64,000 nt of DNA from Cryptomeria japonica (taxonomy: Eukaryota; Streptophyta; Pinopsida; Cupressales; Cupressaceae), in contig NC_081412.1 of assembly GCF_030272615.1 (NCBI RefSeq), positions 102,412,796-102,476,795 on the forward strand, in the 5' to 3' direction. Within the stretch, counting starts at the first letter, position 1. Every line of letters begins with the position of its first letter. A program made the position numbers and the translations under genes. This document shows, in pieces, positions 33,830 to 46,055 of this stretch. The notes under the pieces are model-generated. The model was not told the DNA's origin, made no database searches, and worked only from the letters and a program-made list of their open reading frames with translations.

Positions 33830-36800
33830 AAGGTCTTTTATCTCTTTGGAAATGTGACTCGTGGCAAAATTTATCATATTTGCATGTTTAGAGAGGAGTG
33901 TCCTAAAATAAATTTTTAAAGATCTGGTAAAAAATTAGTCATAGAAATATGTCATTAGAATAATATTTTTTTAATTTAAAATATAACTTATATATTATCT
34001 AAATGATTTCAATTCTTTTTGGTAATCATAAATATTATTATGTTTAATCTTTATATCCAACATAAATAATTCTAGTTAATACAAAATAGTATTTATTGTT
34101 ATAAAAGTATCATATTTATATTTGAAATGTAATTTATAACTTTTTGACAATCTTTTAGATAAAGTATTTATTGTACTCACCTTTTATATTTGTCATAGGA
34201 AAAACATAGTACATTTGTCATACATATGTATATTTGCAATTTTATTTCCAAAGAAAGTTGACATCTACAAACAAGGTATACAAATTTATTTTCAGTTTCA
34301 AACAATTGAAATGATGCAATAACGATTTATATATAGGCATCATCTAATCATTTGGAAAACATCCATTATGTCATTCAAATGCAAGTTCTACATGAAACTA
34401 TGTGGTGTGTGAAATAGCTATCCATCATGATCATTCTTTACCAAGTGGCTAGATCACTTCTCCTTGACCATGTTTTCGCCTTCAACTTATACCTACACTT
34501 AGTCACATATTAATAGATTATTTCTCAAAACCATAGCCAAAGCATATACATATAATTGGGAAAACATATCAATATTGTAATTGAATCAATTTTCTTTTCA
34601 TTTGCATTTAAAAATTCTAACTCTAATCCTAAAATATATAATCATAAATTAATAATTAAAGATGATTAACCAATATTAATTATAGTTATGCATTTAATTA
34701 ATCAAGTCAAAAGAAGAGGTGTGGAAAATAGTTGTCCACATAAGAGTAATACTTGTTCACATGAGCACCTTATTTTGTAAATGACATGCCTATATTAGAT
34801 TGTTATGATATTTTATATAAAGAAAAAGGTATTTATTACGCTTGTTAATGAATGTATTTATGATGATTAAATACGTCATTCATATGTTCTCATGTGTTCA
34901 TGTAAGATCCATCTTAATAAATGTTTGGTCATTTGTGCAAGTTAGGAATTTGTGGGTTAATAAATGTAATCCCACAAATGGAAAGTGGATGAAAAATGAG
35001 AATTAAATAAATAATATTTCTTTAGAAAGGGGACGGTAACTTAGATAAATAAATACTATAATTTATTTACCTAAGGTGGATTATAAAAGGATGATTTGAA
35101 AAAATAATCTCTAATGAGATTGGGTGAATGGTTGATGAATAGTGACTATTAATTAAATAGTGGTTTGTTCAATCAATTATGGAGGAAATGGTTGGGTTGT
35201 GTCAATTTTATGTGTCTACATTTTTTCCTCTTTTGAAGTGGTTTTATGAAGTAGCATCATATAAAATAAGAATAAAATTGGTTAGAAGAAAATGGTATCA
35301 AGGAAGATACCTTAGTCATTTAAATGAAGAGTGACTAGGAGAAAGGAGATGGAGGTGACCCTTTGAGATGATAAGTGGGTTTGGAAAACATGAATTTCCT
35401 CTCAAAATGGATGAAGATATGGGAGATAGATGGGATAGGAAAAAAGGTTAGGAGATAGGCGATGAAAGGGAGGAAGTGATAAAGGATAGAGGATGAAACA
35501 CTTAGTTATGTTGCAATGGATTAAGAATTGAGACATTATGCACCAAGGTGATGATGTGTCCCATGCATAGAAAAAGGATGTCACAAGAAACCCTATGATG
35601 TATTTCACCATCATATAGAAGAGCATGTTACCCACAATGGAATTCATGTGTCCCACACCACAACAATTCAACAAATTATACTTTCATGGGTCCTTGATCA
35701 TTCTATCAACTCAACTTTATACCCTCTTTCCACTTTAAAATTTGATGAATTATGATTTATGTTTAGCAGAGGTGCTACTAGTGCCTTTTTTTGTATGTGT
35801 TTATATTAGAATAATAATGTTGTCATCAACACAAATGAATCAAAATTAATTGTTAGATAAGATATCATTTTCAATCTATTATATTCTTTAGTTTAAATAC
35901 CTTTGTTTTTTACACTCATTTTAGCCTGCTCTTTAAATATTCTTGGTACTTAATTTGTTTTTAATTCATAAACAAATTAACATGAACCTAAATTTAATCC
36001 TCAATTCTAGCCTATCTCAACCCCAAAGGGTAGGGCCAACTTCACTATACCTAACTTCACTATACCTATTTTTACATCCTAAACTAGATTAAAAGTGTGA
36101 TTTGATCCCCTAAAATTAATTGGAGTTGTTATCATGTCCCCTAGGAAGAAATGACACTTACAATTTTGTCCCTTAAATCTGAACATTACTTTTTTCTCTC
36201 AAGCAACACATTTGTCTAATTTGGCCATTATCCATAAGTCACATGCCAAAATATTTGAGTTAAGTGCATAGAGTTGTGTATTTAAATATCAAATCTTAAT
36301 AATCATTAAAAATAAATAAATAAATAAATAAAATAAAATAATCATTAGTAAATTTATGAACTTCCATTTTTTTCATATTATAACTTGTAATCGTATCCCC
36401 TAAATTCATGAGATTCATGTTTTCATATTTTAACTTGAAACTTTGATATTTGAAGTTTATTTTTTAATTCCATTTCAATACAAAATTATGACTATTTTGA
36501 TAAATGAAAAATCATATCTCAACTTGAAAGCTCTTCTCATAATATTATTTTTTTCATTTGTAAAAATAAGATTCATTATTTTTTCATGAGAAAATAATTA
36601 ACCTTATGTCTTGATATCAATAATCTACTTTTAATAAATAATTTAAAAAATACAAGCACTAATAAAAATATTAAAAAACTACATTAAAAGAAATATTTAT
36701 AGATCTATAAAAATATATTTTCAAATTAAAAAAAAATGTTTTACATGAGTAGAATTTGTGAGAACATTACAAAAACAATCCTTACTAGGTATATCAGTCA

Positions 36801-36830
36801 TCACCTTTGAGCTCTTATATATTTTTTAAT
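33830..36830. other. AT-rich intergenic DNA, no gene seen
   Basis: Mostly poly-A/T-rich sequence with chance open frames. A (TAAA)n run lies near 36308-36345 and a 15-bp duplication (ACTTCACTATACCTA) near 36050. I see no LTR, TIR or RNA gene. Confidence 0.5.
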
Positions 36831-37023
36831 ATCCTTTCTAGACGTGTGTTGTGTCTCCTTCCTCTACGAATACGTCTTCCTATATGATCCTCGCCTAATA
36901 TTTAATCTTTTATTTCTCTCTTTCACGCGGATTAAAATCTCCAAATAGGTATATCTGTTTACTTCTTCGAATTTGTCGACGAATACGTACGAAATATTAT
37001 CGGAAAATAACAATTATTTGTCA

Positions 37024-37401
37024 ACGTGGCAATCGCGTCAGAAGCGACAAAGAATTCGGCCGCGGGGTAGGCTAAGCAAAGGACGGTACTCGAGTTTACC
37101 GAACAACTCAAAGATAAGGACAACTGTCCATCATAATCATGCGAGAAGATGTCTCCATTCTGTTTCTGAGCGCCACGTGTCCGGTAAATAGAATTAAAGT
37201 GGACACGAAACGTCCCCAGCGGGTCTCCACGGCCGTCGAACAAAAACAAATTCTAAATAATCTCTTTATCACCTCAAATCAATGGCGGCTTCTCCACTTC
37301 CCACTAAATAGTATAAAAATCCCACGTATATTCGTAATCTGTGCCACGTCATGCTACAAGACCCGTTAAAACAGAAGCCGATATTTGTATTTTAAGGCCC
37401 A
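37024..37401 (+). promoter_or_regulatory. G-box/ABRE-rich promoter with TATA box
   Basis: ACGTGG at 37024, CACGTGTC (ABRE/G-box) at 37174-37181, CCACGTC at 37344 and TATAAAA at 37312-37318; GGCCCA at 37396-37401 is a site-II-like element in the presumed leader. The GC content and CpG density rise sharply here compared with both sides. ABRE clusters with a TATA box are typical of genes responding to ABA or drought. The start of the candidate exon is 113 bp after the TATA box. Confidence 0.5.
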
Positions 37402-37430
37402 CGGTAATTCTTTAGTTTGGACTTGTCGGT

Positions 37431-37535
37431 ATGTCCGCCGACGAGCGGGAAGAAGAGAAAAGACACTCACCGATCACACCAGTCACCAATGACGACAACT
37501 GGCACCGGCCCGTTCTTTCCAAAGCCCAAATGCAG
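37431..37535 (+). CDS. Candidate first exon of an unidentified gene
   Basis: ATG followed by 35 codons (MSADEREEEKRHSPITPV... ending VLSKAQMQ) up to a good splice donor, CAG|GTAAAA, in phase 0. Unspliced, the frame runs to a TAG at 37647. Composition is hydrophilic and acidic-basic, unlike the chance frames around it, and a plausible promoter lies upstream. I do not recognise the family and could not identify a second exon in the next kilobase, so it may be a gene remnant or a gene with a long first intron. Confidence 0.35.
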
Positions 37536-37649
37536 GTAAAAAACAATCGATCTGAGCGGCGAAAGTGTCGTCTTCGAGAGACGCAGATCCTCAGCTTTTT
37601 TTCTACGCCATGGAAATCACCGTCAGCAAAACCAGGCCGAGAATTCTAA

Positions 37650-38540
37650 GGCGGTGTATCGCTAATTTCTTTCTGAGATTCAAAATTATATCCATACCTG
37701 ATAATTCGCGGTCAAAAATCGTAGCCTGTTTGTAGGGTTTTTAACATTATCATTATCCGATTTAATTTCTTTCGCTCGTCTGTGCTTCGAATTTACGAAA
37801 TTTAGCAGTTTTGAGTTTCTTTCCGCGCGGATTTCTGAGCTTTGCCGTGTCATTTAATGTTGCGGGAGGTCTGCCGTTCGAATTTGTCGCGTCCATTTAT
37901 CGGACGATAATTCTACAGTTCTTTAACAGCTTTCTGTGTACTATTTTCCACTTTCTGTGTACTATTTTCCATTGTATGAATTTAAAATGGTTTTCTTGTC
38001 TTTAAATATACTGCTTGCGAATTGTTGGCCGTCCCCACTTATATAGTACTGAAGCTATGAAACAGAATTTTTTAACCTTTCTAAACGGAAAATGATGCTC
38101 TTCCAGCACTCTGACAATCAATTAGCTTATAGATGCGTATACGTCTGAAACGAAGGGAAAACGCGTCACTGGCACAAATCCATGGTTTGGCAATGGTGTG
38201 GATTCGATACAAAACCGTTTGGGATGTGTGCAAGAAATTTGGGTGACTTTCTTTATCAGATGCAACGCCACAAGTTTTTCATGGAGATCCCCACTTCAAC
38301 TTACAAACTTACTGTTGACGCCACCGAAATGGCCGCCCTCCTTTATAGCTCAACAGCCCGTCACTGTCACGTGCGCCATAAAAAATAGAAAAGCAAGCTT
38401 GGTATCTGATTCTTGCAATTTCTGCGGGACTTGATGCTGCTATCTGAATTATCAACCTCTTTTCAAGGTATTTTATTCTGAGAAATCTGGAACAGGATTT
38501 GAGACTTCATCCCTGGTCTTTGTGCGAGGTTGAATAACGC
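37650..38540. other. No certain gene; possible intron or second promoter
   Basis: Moderate GC, CpG retained. A G-box (CACGTG near 38368) is followed by ATAAAAAAT near 38380 and a donor-like AAG|GTATTT near 38466, which could be a promoter and leader of an undetected transcript. Two overlapping short frames (38182-38434) have no recognisable content. Confidence 0.3.
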
Positions 38541-38557
38541 ACAATGGACGCCTCATT

Positions 38558-38813
38558 TTCAGCAGTTTACTTGGTCGGTAACGCATTAAATCCACTGCTT
38601 TGCGGGATCCAGAATACCTGTATACTTAAGATACATGATCCTTTTATAGTCTGTTAATAGCAATGGAGAGTTATTTTTTATGAATGCTTCAGCTGTTTAT
38701 GTGGTCGGTATCGCATTTAATCCACTGCTTTACGGCATCCACAATACCTGTAATCTTAAGACATAATCCTTTTACAGTCTGTAATAGCAATGGAGAGTAT
38801 TTTTTATAGATGT
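38558..38813 (+). repeat. About 130-bp tandem duplication
   Basis: Units 38558-38687 and 38688-38813 align over their whole length (TTCAGC...TGGTCGGTA.CGCAT.TAATCCACTGCTT...). A third start (TTCAGCTC) follows. Each unit is overlapped by a short ATG-started frame (38544-38657, 38680-38766) with related peptides. Confidence 0.85.
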
Positions 38814-38819
38814 TTCAGC

Positions 38820-39323
38820 TCACGCTTCTTAATATATTATTTTAAAGAATAAAAAACAAAAATAATAGGTTACAGATCACAGATCGTAAATCGCAGCATA
38901 ACTACGCAGTCATACACAGAAGCGCTCGACAGACATACATACATACGAAATAAAATAAGAAATTATTGTGTCTCTATCTGTGACTAGATGAAACCGTATT
39001 TGTTGAGCAAACGTAAACAGTCAAATTTTGAAACAGCGATAGCGATGAGAACAAATTTTATCATAATTACTCTCGTCTGTAACATATCATAACTGTAGAA
39101 GAAAAAAAAAAGACATCATAATAGAACGAAATTTTCTGTATTACTTAAAAAGGAACCCCAAAAATGGAACCCTTACGATATTACTCGGGGTATTACATAT
39201 ACATCCATTCATTCGCCGTCAATTCCCTTGGATCTCTGAAGGTTAAAGTTGCAAAAGAAATCATTCGTATCAAAAACAAAAAATTCTCAATTAATTGCAG
39301 ATAAATGTCTCTTCTGAGCAGAT
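38820..39323 (-). other. 3' flank of ERF gene 2
   Basis: AT-rich; expected to include the 3' untranslated region of the minus-strand ERF gene. Short (ACAT)n run near 38938. No clear polyadenylation hexamer on the minus strand. Confidence 0.4.
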
Positions 39324-39869
39324 CTATTGCCAAACTACTTTGTCATCAACAGGAGGAGGAAGATTAAGATCCAAAAGCGGCAATCTCCTCGCAGAAGGAG
39401 CCTCTGCCTCAGCTTCCTCATCTATAACAGCCGACAAGGAATCACAATCGCTCTGAACACTTTGTTGCATCGAGACTATTTCCTCCTTACAACGATTCTG
39501 TCTACTGTCATAAAAAACGAGATCCCCTTTCACACCGCCAGACCAAAAGTACTGCTGATTATCAGGAGCCTTGAAAGCCGAAAACGAAGCATTAACCTTT
39601 GCAACTCTCTTCTTCGTCGAACAAGCCTCAAATTGTTGGCCGCCATTTCGGCTGGTGCCGAAGTAGCTGAAATTCGTCTTAGCCTTTGCGCCTCTGAAGG
39701 AAATGGCGGCATCATCATAAGCTTTGGCGGCCTCCTCGGCAGTATCGAAAGTCCCGAGCCAAACTCTGAGTTTCTTTATCGGATCTCTGATCTCCGCTGC
39801 ATAGCGACCCCATGGCCTCATTCGAACTCCTCTGTATTTAACTTCTGAACCCTCCTTCCTCGGAGCCAT
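39324..39869 (-). CDS. AP2/ERF transcription repressor, EAR motif (ERF gene 2)
   Basis: A 181-residue, intronless protein paralogous to ERF gene 1. The AP2/ERF domain (residues 12-68) matches it at 49 of 56 positions from residue 12 to 67; differences are conservative. A basic KKRVAK, then [23 protein letters not shown] and AEAEA segments are conserved in order with gene 1, and DLNLPPP (167-173) is the EAR motif near the C-terminus. Expected to bind GCC boxes and repress in the nucleus. ATG 39869 matches the start of gene 1 and has G at -3 and +4; an in-frame ATG two codons upstream (39875) is possible. The two genes are tail to tail. A TATA box lies 86 bp upstream. No defects. Confidence 0.95.
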   Translation of the reverse strand: MAPRKEGSEVKYRGVRMRPWGRYAAEIRDPIKKLRVWLGTFDTAEEAAKAYDDAAISFRGAKAKTNFSYFGTSRNGGQQFEACSTKKRVAKVNASFSAFKAPDNQQYFWSGGVKGDLVFYDSRQNRCKEEIVSMQQSVQSDCDSLSAVIDEEAEAEAPSARRLPLLDLNLPPPVDDKVVWQ

Positions 39870-39954
39870 CACCATGAAACACAAAGTTATTTCTGTGCAG
39901 AAGAGAATTGAAACGCAGAGAGCTTATTACGGTCGGTAATGAAAGTCGGGTAGT

Positions 39955-39963
39955 TATTTATAA
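39955..39963 (-). promoter_or_regulatory. TATA box of ERF gene 2
   Basis: Minus strand TTATAAATA, 86 bp before the start codon; same TATAAATAA core as gene 1. A CCGAC (DRE-like) core lies just downstream near 39946 and CCGCCGC near 39976. Confidence 0.7.
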
Positions 39964-40079
39964 GCGGAGATGAAGAGCGGCGGAAGACGAAGAAGATGAG
40001 AGTGGGCTTACGCCGACAACTTCAACGAGTAAAGAGATCAGTCAGTGACTGGGATTCGCTTTTTTTTCTTCACTCTTTT

Positions 40080-43000
40080 TTCACCCACCGTCTTTTAAAC
40101 GTCATCACCAAAATCCTTCCTTATGCCGCGTTTTTCTCCGTTTATTTTTCACTCTAATATCTCGCCCCGGTAACCGAAATCCAACTCTTTCAATTCTCAT
40201 AATCAATGTTGAAGATCGTCGCTTGCACGCCTGACAAACAATATTTTTTGTTTTTTTCTTTTTGGTTTTGGTCCACGCTTTTCTCTGCCTACCAACAAGA
40301 ATTTTGCCGCCCCAAGGCGGTGGCCGAATGGTAAAAAGGGGGCACAAGGCCTAGAAACTGACGGCTTGTGGCCCGTTTTTGTTATTTCCACCGGCAACTA
40401 GAGGTGAATTCTATCCTCTAGGTTTTCTGCGTATGTGCAAAATTTTGATGGTCTGGCGGTTATATTTTATTAAGTATTTTGGTTGTAAGGAGAAGATTTA
40501 GATGGATGAGTATTGGATAGTTAGACAATTGTTATAAAAGATTTATTTGATAAGGTTGATGACTATAGGCTGCAATACCTTGTTTTCTTTGAAGGGGTAG
40601 GTGGGCTTAATAATTTAGATGTGATATTTAGTTAGAGTTTGAATGGGAAATATGTTGTTGAAAATGTTGAGGATATGTTTGTTAATGTCTAAAAATTAGA
40701 GTTTTAGGAAGATAAATATTCATATTCTATAAAATTGAATGTATTTTGTTCTAGTTTATATTTATGATTGTGAAATTAAATTTTAAGTGAACAAAATTGG
40801 ATGATTGTTGTCAATTACTTTGATTTTTTGTACTTTTGTTTGAAGTGGGACGGTCTTAAAAGATGTTGCAATTTTCACTTATTTTCTTCTCTAGCTCATA
40901 TCTTGATGATGAATCATAGAGTATGATTCGAAATGTCGATGAGAAAAAAGATACACAGTCAAATTCAAAAGCTCAAATCACGCTAGCATGGATTGTGGAA
41001 GCCTAATCGTTGTAATTTGAGGACTTGCTAAGTAAGGGTTCTTATTCTTCTTTGATTATGTCTTTGGGTAGACCAATTTATGTCTATGAACAAAGATCAA
41101 AAGTAATAAACAAGCATATAATATTCCTAGGATGTTTTATGATATTGTTATGGTGCTATCATGTGAGCATTCCTCAATATCTTAGATAATCCTTAGGGGC
41201 ATGTCCTTAAATACAAACATGTAGCACACCAACATACATTAGATCAACTCACAATAGCTACTAGGAAGAAGTTAGCAAGGTTCAATTTAAATTTTTAAAT
41301 TTAAAAGTTCAAGGTTCATATCCACACATAAGAGTGATTGAAGTCAATTTGACATCCCCATGAATCTAAACGAAGGTGAAAAATGGGAAATCTAACGTAT
41401 CAAAACCATATAAGTGATGATAAATATAGATTGTGATAACAGTGTGAGTTGAATTTAATGCAAGAATATGCCACTTGTAAACTTTTTATGATACAAAGAC
41501 AATCTAATCGAAATGAGCTCAAAGAAAAGAGCATGGACATGTAATTTTTACTATAACAATATTTATATAAATTATTATATCTTATAAGAACTTCCTCAAA
41601 ATGTAATTGTAAACTATGACATCTCTTCATCGATATTTTTAAGATAAATAATCCGTTGAAAACTTACTTGGTATACAAAATGGTAAAGACGTAGTAGAAA
41701 AGCTCCATAAATTTAGCTTGAGCTCAACCACCAACTTACAAAGCTTCTAATACTTATCACTATAACTCTTTCCCATAAATAAATTCCAAAAATAATAGTT
41801 TATTTTCCCATAATTATAGATTGAGATAAACAAAGTTAATGGGGCGTCTCCCATATTACTCATTGAAATGAGTTTATATCCTTCAAAAATCTTTGAATTG
41901 ATTGTTAAATCACATACCTCAAATGTGTATCTAAGTGAAGCAATAAGAATATGATTGAAATCAATTGGTGTTGTACAACATGTCTTTGACATAGTCACAA
42001 CCATCATCAAATAGATAATGTCAAAAATTATAATTATATTCAACAACTAAATAGCCAACCTAACTCACTATTTAATTCTCAATTTAAATATTGAATTATA
42101 ATTATTTGCAATGAAATATTATATCTATACTTCATTAGTAACCTTTTTAACCTTTAAATTCTCAACAAATTATTAAAATCTATGTCAACAATTAGATTAA
42201 AGATGCTAGGGATAAATATAACCTTTTTAATAATAATAATATCTATTAAATTGACAATAGCTTTCATGTAAAACCTTTTAGGATGAAAATATATCCTATA
42301 TGTACATGCTAAGAATTAGTCCTAACCTTAGAATTTTAAGTAGGATTAATTCTTTAGGAGTTAAACTCAAGTCTAAGGTTTAGGTTAGTCTATTATCTTA
42401 ACAATACATATCAAGAATTCACAAGACTTGGCTATGTTGTTTCTAAAGAAAAGAAGTAATCAAAATGATATAGAAATAAATAATGAGTAATCAAAACATA
42501 GAGGAATGTTGAATGGTAAAAATTGTCAACTAAAAATTTTTAAAATGAATAAATGAAGTATCATGAACATTATTTAACTAACACAAAACGTAAAAAAAAT
42601 CAACTTAACCCTTTATGTCATGATTTAAGATCATCTCTCCTCAATTTGGTGTGACTAAATGAGACTCCCCCCACCAATGATACTCATGTTTACTTGGGTC
42701 TTTAACACTGATGTATAGGTTACAAAACAAGTGAAAACAAAAAGGAAAACTATTATAATTTAATCATACTAATTATGATTAAATATTGAACATATTACAT
42801 AAAATTATTAGTTAAAAGATTAACAAATATCATAAACTATATTATTATCATAGGGGCTTCACTAGCTAGGCAATATTATATCACGTGCATTCATATTGGG
42901 GGGTTTAATATCTCAAAAAATAAGCTCAATATATTGCCTATTTGGTGAAAATAGGGGGTTTTTTAATTCGATCTATGAAAAAATGCAATATATGGTAAAA

Positions 43001-44100
43001 ATAGGGGGGTTTTAATTTGGGTTGTATATTGGGAGGGGGTGACAAAAAATGATTTTAGGGCAATATTTTTTGAAAATAGGGGGATTATTTGGTATGCCAT
43101 GAACACACATGCTATAACCCAAGTTCACTAAGTGAATCCCCCGTGATTATTGTAATGAAAGATATCAATTATAAGTTATGAGGAATTATAGGGTTCACTT
43201 TCAGATGTGTATATGTGATTTATGCATGTGAGGACCTAAATCTAGTGAACAAATTTTATCTTGTGACTTGTGAACCTAATTTTTCTAATTTTTAAAGAGT
43301 TCTATTGTTTGTAACTTATTTGTCTTTATATTCTCTACCTTTGATAAGGAACATGTGGTGTTTAAAACCACATGTAGATAATTAGCTAAATTATAAAAAA
43401 ATTATTTCTCCTTAATTATAATTCAATTACCACCACTAGATACAAATTTACCTTTTAATCAATTGTCAATGTTATTTCAATTGAATATAGATAAATACTA
43501 AAGTTGAAATTTTAGTCTTGCATTAATATTTTAAAAAGACGTGTACACATACTAACATAAAATCTTAGATTTAAAGGAGGGAACATTGAATATTGATCCA
43601 CCAATATAGTAAGGTCAAATGAGGACATATAGTAAGGTCAAAGGATGACTTTATAGTGGAATTAGTAAGGTCAAATGAGGAAATATCGGATATTGATCCA
43701 CCAATTGGGTGGAATGATCTTGATAAATACAATGAAAGTATGTACTTTAAAAAATTGTCTATTTTGATTTTTGTACATATATGTAATAATTGTCTATGTG
43801 GTGCAAATGTTGAACATATTTAACTATGTATATACTATATTATGTGGGCCTTGCACGGACAATGATACGCTACAAATATGTGTATTTTGTGGTGGTAGAA
43901 TGTCATTTGGTGATCCTACATGGTCTACTAGATTGTGATGTTTATTTTTGTCATAGTGTTCTTGAGTTCCTATGTGGTCCTATAGTATGACACGATGAAC
44001 TATTAAATCTATACTTTTTCACCTATTGGTAAGCTATCTTTAATACAAAAATGCAATTATATGAATTAAATGCATGAAATTTCCATAGTCCATGATAAAG
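40080..44100. other. No gene seen; AT-rich intergenic DNA
   Basis: The first 350 bp are GC-richer and may be distal promoter of ERF gene 2; they include a CCGCC-CCAA-GGCGG hairpin at 40308-40321. The rest is AT-rich. Around 42.89-43.09 kb are four or five diverged copies of a word like AAAATAGGGGGTTTT. No LTR ends, TIRs or coding frames recognised. Confidence 0.45.
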
Positions 44101-44288
44101 TGTCTTGATGGCTTCTAGATATGACTGTGTAATCGATTTTTATCATCAAAGTTTTGGATCATGCTCCATGATCCATCCTTAGGATGAGAAATATTGAAAA
44201 GACAACTATATGATGGATCATGGAGCATGATTCAAAACATTGATGCAAAAAATTGATCACATAGTGAAATCTAGAAGCCATCAAGACA
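44101..44288. repeat. Inverted repeat, 77-bp arms, 34-bp loop (hairpin)
   Basis: Arms 44101-44177 and 44212-44288 pair over 77 bp without any gap: I count 68 matches and 9 mismatches, the innermost 17 bp perfect (ATGCTCCATGATCCATC). Three of the nine would be G-U pairs in a + strand transcript. Such an ungapped foldback could be a MITE remnant or the precursor of a small RNA. Confidence 0.9.
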
Positions 44289-44289
44289 A

Positions 44290-45072
44290 CTATGTGAATA
44301 TTTTCACACAATAAGACTCCTTTTATGGCACAAAACACTAGAATAATGATAATTGACATAATAATTTTCAATATCATTTCAAACACATATGATATGTTCA
44401 AAAGTCTACAGTTGAAAAAAAAGATATGATCAATCTTTTAAAATAACAAATCAAAATTGAATAAAAAATTATACAAAAGATGACATAAAATTATCTTTTT
44501 ATTAATATAAACTAATAAAATAAAATAAAAATTAATTATTACTTTTAAAAAGATTAATATTATAAAATATTATCAAACTCTAGGTAGAAAGGGAAAATAT
44601 AATGTTATGATTAATTTGGTCAAATAGATTATGACCCCAAAAAACATTACAAAAAGGGCATGTGAAAAAAGCATACATGGAGAAATGATATTAATGTGAT
44701 AAAATGTTTTGGCCTTTTTAAACGCGTGACGGCTGTATTTCACAATATTATGTACAGTTTGTACCTGCTAATACAAAAAAAACTAGACTTGGCTGACATG
44801 TACTTACATTTTTTAATATTAAATTTATCATTTTAAATATGTACATTATAATATTAGCTATTTAAAATGGACCCGTTGTATTCCGGATAAAATTGGCTGG
44901 CCGGCCGTCTTTTCCGAGCTCCGCCGTCGCCGGTATATTCTACGGCGAAAAAATAACGTCGCGACGCGCATTACAGCTGTCATCTTCTCACGCAACCGTG
45001 CCGCCCTGTAAACCGGTGACTTTGACGAGTCAAATTCAATTCCCCGGGAGTGGGAGTGGGACCCACAAAAAG
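44290..45072. other. No certain gene
   Basis: AT-rich to about 44860, then abruptly GC- and CpG-rich from about 44880 to 45300. The open frame at 45073-45312 extends upstream without ATG to about 44893. Confidence 0.4.
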
Positions 45073-45312
45073 ATGACCATTTTCTCGGGGGAAAAATTGG
45101 CCCGTCGGTACGGCGATGTTTTTTCCGGCATACCTTCGTTGAAGGGAGTGGGATTGGAACCCGTGACGTACAATGTGTTCAATCACGACATCGCTTTGTA
45201 CTCGTGCCGGTTAGGGATACCGGTTTTGGCCGGTCGACCTCTAAATTTGGCAGCAAAAGGAGCGCCGGCTTTAGTGGAATTTATTATGATAGGGACATTA
45301 TTAGAGAATTAA
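45073..45312 (+). CDS. Short hypothetical ORF in a CpG-rich island
   Basis: 79 codons from the first ATG (MTIFSGEKLARRYGDVF...). The open frame reaches back 60 codons further without an ATG. No domain, signal peptide or membrane segment is evident. CpG density is far above the flanks, which suggests a gene fragment or promoter island rather than retrotransposon DNA. It may be the remnant of a gene exon, or chance. Confidence 0.2.
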   Translation: MTIFSGEKLARRYGDVFSGIPSLKGVGLEPVTYNVFNHDIALYSCRLGIPVLAGRPLNLAAKGAPALVEFIMIGTLLEN

Positions 45313-45420
45313 ATTTAATTGTTTTTTTTTTAAATTTAAGTTTTGACAATATTTTATGGTATTTGTTGTGTTTTAGATTCAACTGTGTATAATGTATTTG
45401 TATCAACATGGATTGCACTT

Positions 45421-45600
45421 CATGATCTATCATCAGGACGATAGCTCTTTAGAAGTTTTGCATCGCACTCCATGATCCATCAGGTGGATGAGAGAATTTT
45501 AGAAAGAAACTCCATGATCCACCATCACGATGAGAGAGCTTTAGAAGTTAAAGATCATGATCTATCATGGGGATTAGAGAGCTTTAGAAACACTTGAATC
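45421..45600. repeat. Four diverged tandem units of 42-50 bp
   Basis: Units starting CATGATCYATC at 45421, 45471, 45513 and 45556, each followed by a GATGAGAG...TTTAGAA segment. The word CTCCATGATCCATC with following GGATGAGA is shared with the hairpin at 44101-44288. Confidence 0.75.
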
Positions 45601-45642
45601 CAAAATCTAGAAGCACGCTGCAATAATCATTATAGACAATGG

Positions 45643-46055
45643 AAATCTAATGTCTTTGAGTAAAGGAGATTTTTTTTTATTTATAGATTTTATTACATAT
45701 ATGGAGTAAAAAATTATTTCGTCTCCTCCTATTTGTTTTTTATGGTCAATCATATGCCTATATTTTTTCTAGTACAAAATTTAATAGTTGTTATAATTTT
45801 CTACCATATATGTTTGAAATGACATTGAAAAATCTAATGTCTTTGAGTAAAGGAGAGTTTTTTTTAGATTTTATTAAATATATTGAATTAAAAAAAAAAA
45901 AAATTATGTTCCTTCTTCAATTTATTTTTATTGAATTTTAATTTATTGTTTTTTAAGGTCAATCATATGACTTTATTTTTCCTAGTTTAAAATTTAATAG
46001 TTGTTATAATTGTCCACCATATCATATATGTTTGAAATGACATTGAAAATTATGT
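45643..46055. repeat. About 190-220-bp tandem duplication
   Basis: Units start AATCTAATGTCTTTGAGTAA at 45643 and 45831 and share GGTCAATCATATG and TATGTTTGAAATGACATTG. The second is longer through an A-run and T-rich insertions. Confidence 0.85.

Noticed and set aside
40308-40375. tRNA-like segment (GTGGCCGAATGG resembles an A box)
   Set aside because: No B box and no cloverleaf can be drawn; only a small CCGCC/GGCGG hairpin is present.
42890-43090. G-rich runs as a possible G-quadruplex cluster
   Set aside because: Runs of G are about 40-60 bp apart, too far for a normal quadruplex; better seen as diverged repeats.
45073-45110. MTIF... as a TIFY/JAZ-type motif
   Set aside because: Only MTIF.G matches; the rest of the TIFY domain and any Jas motif are missing.
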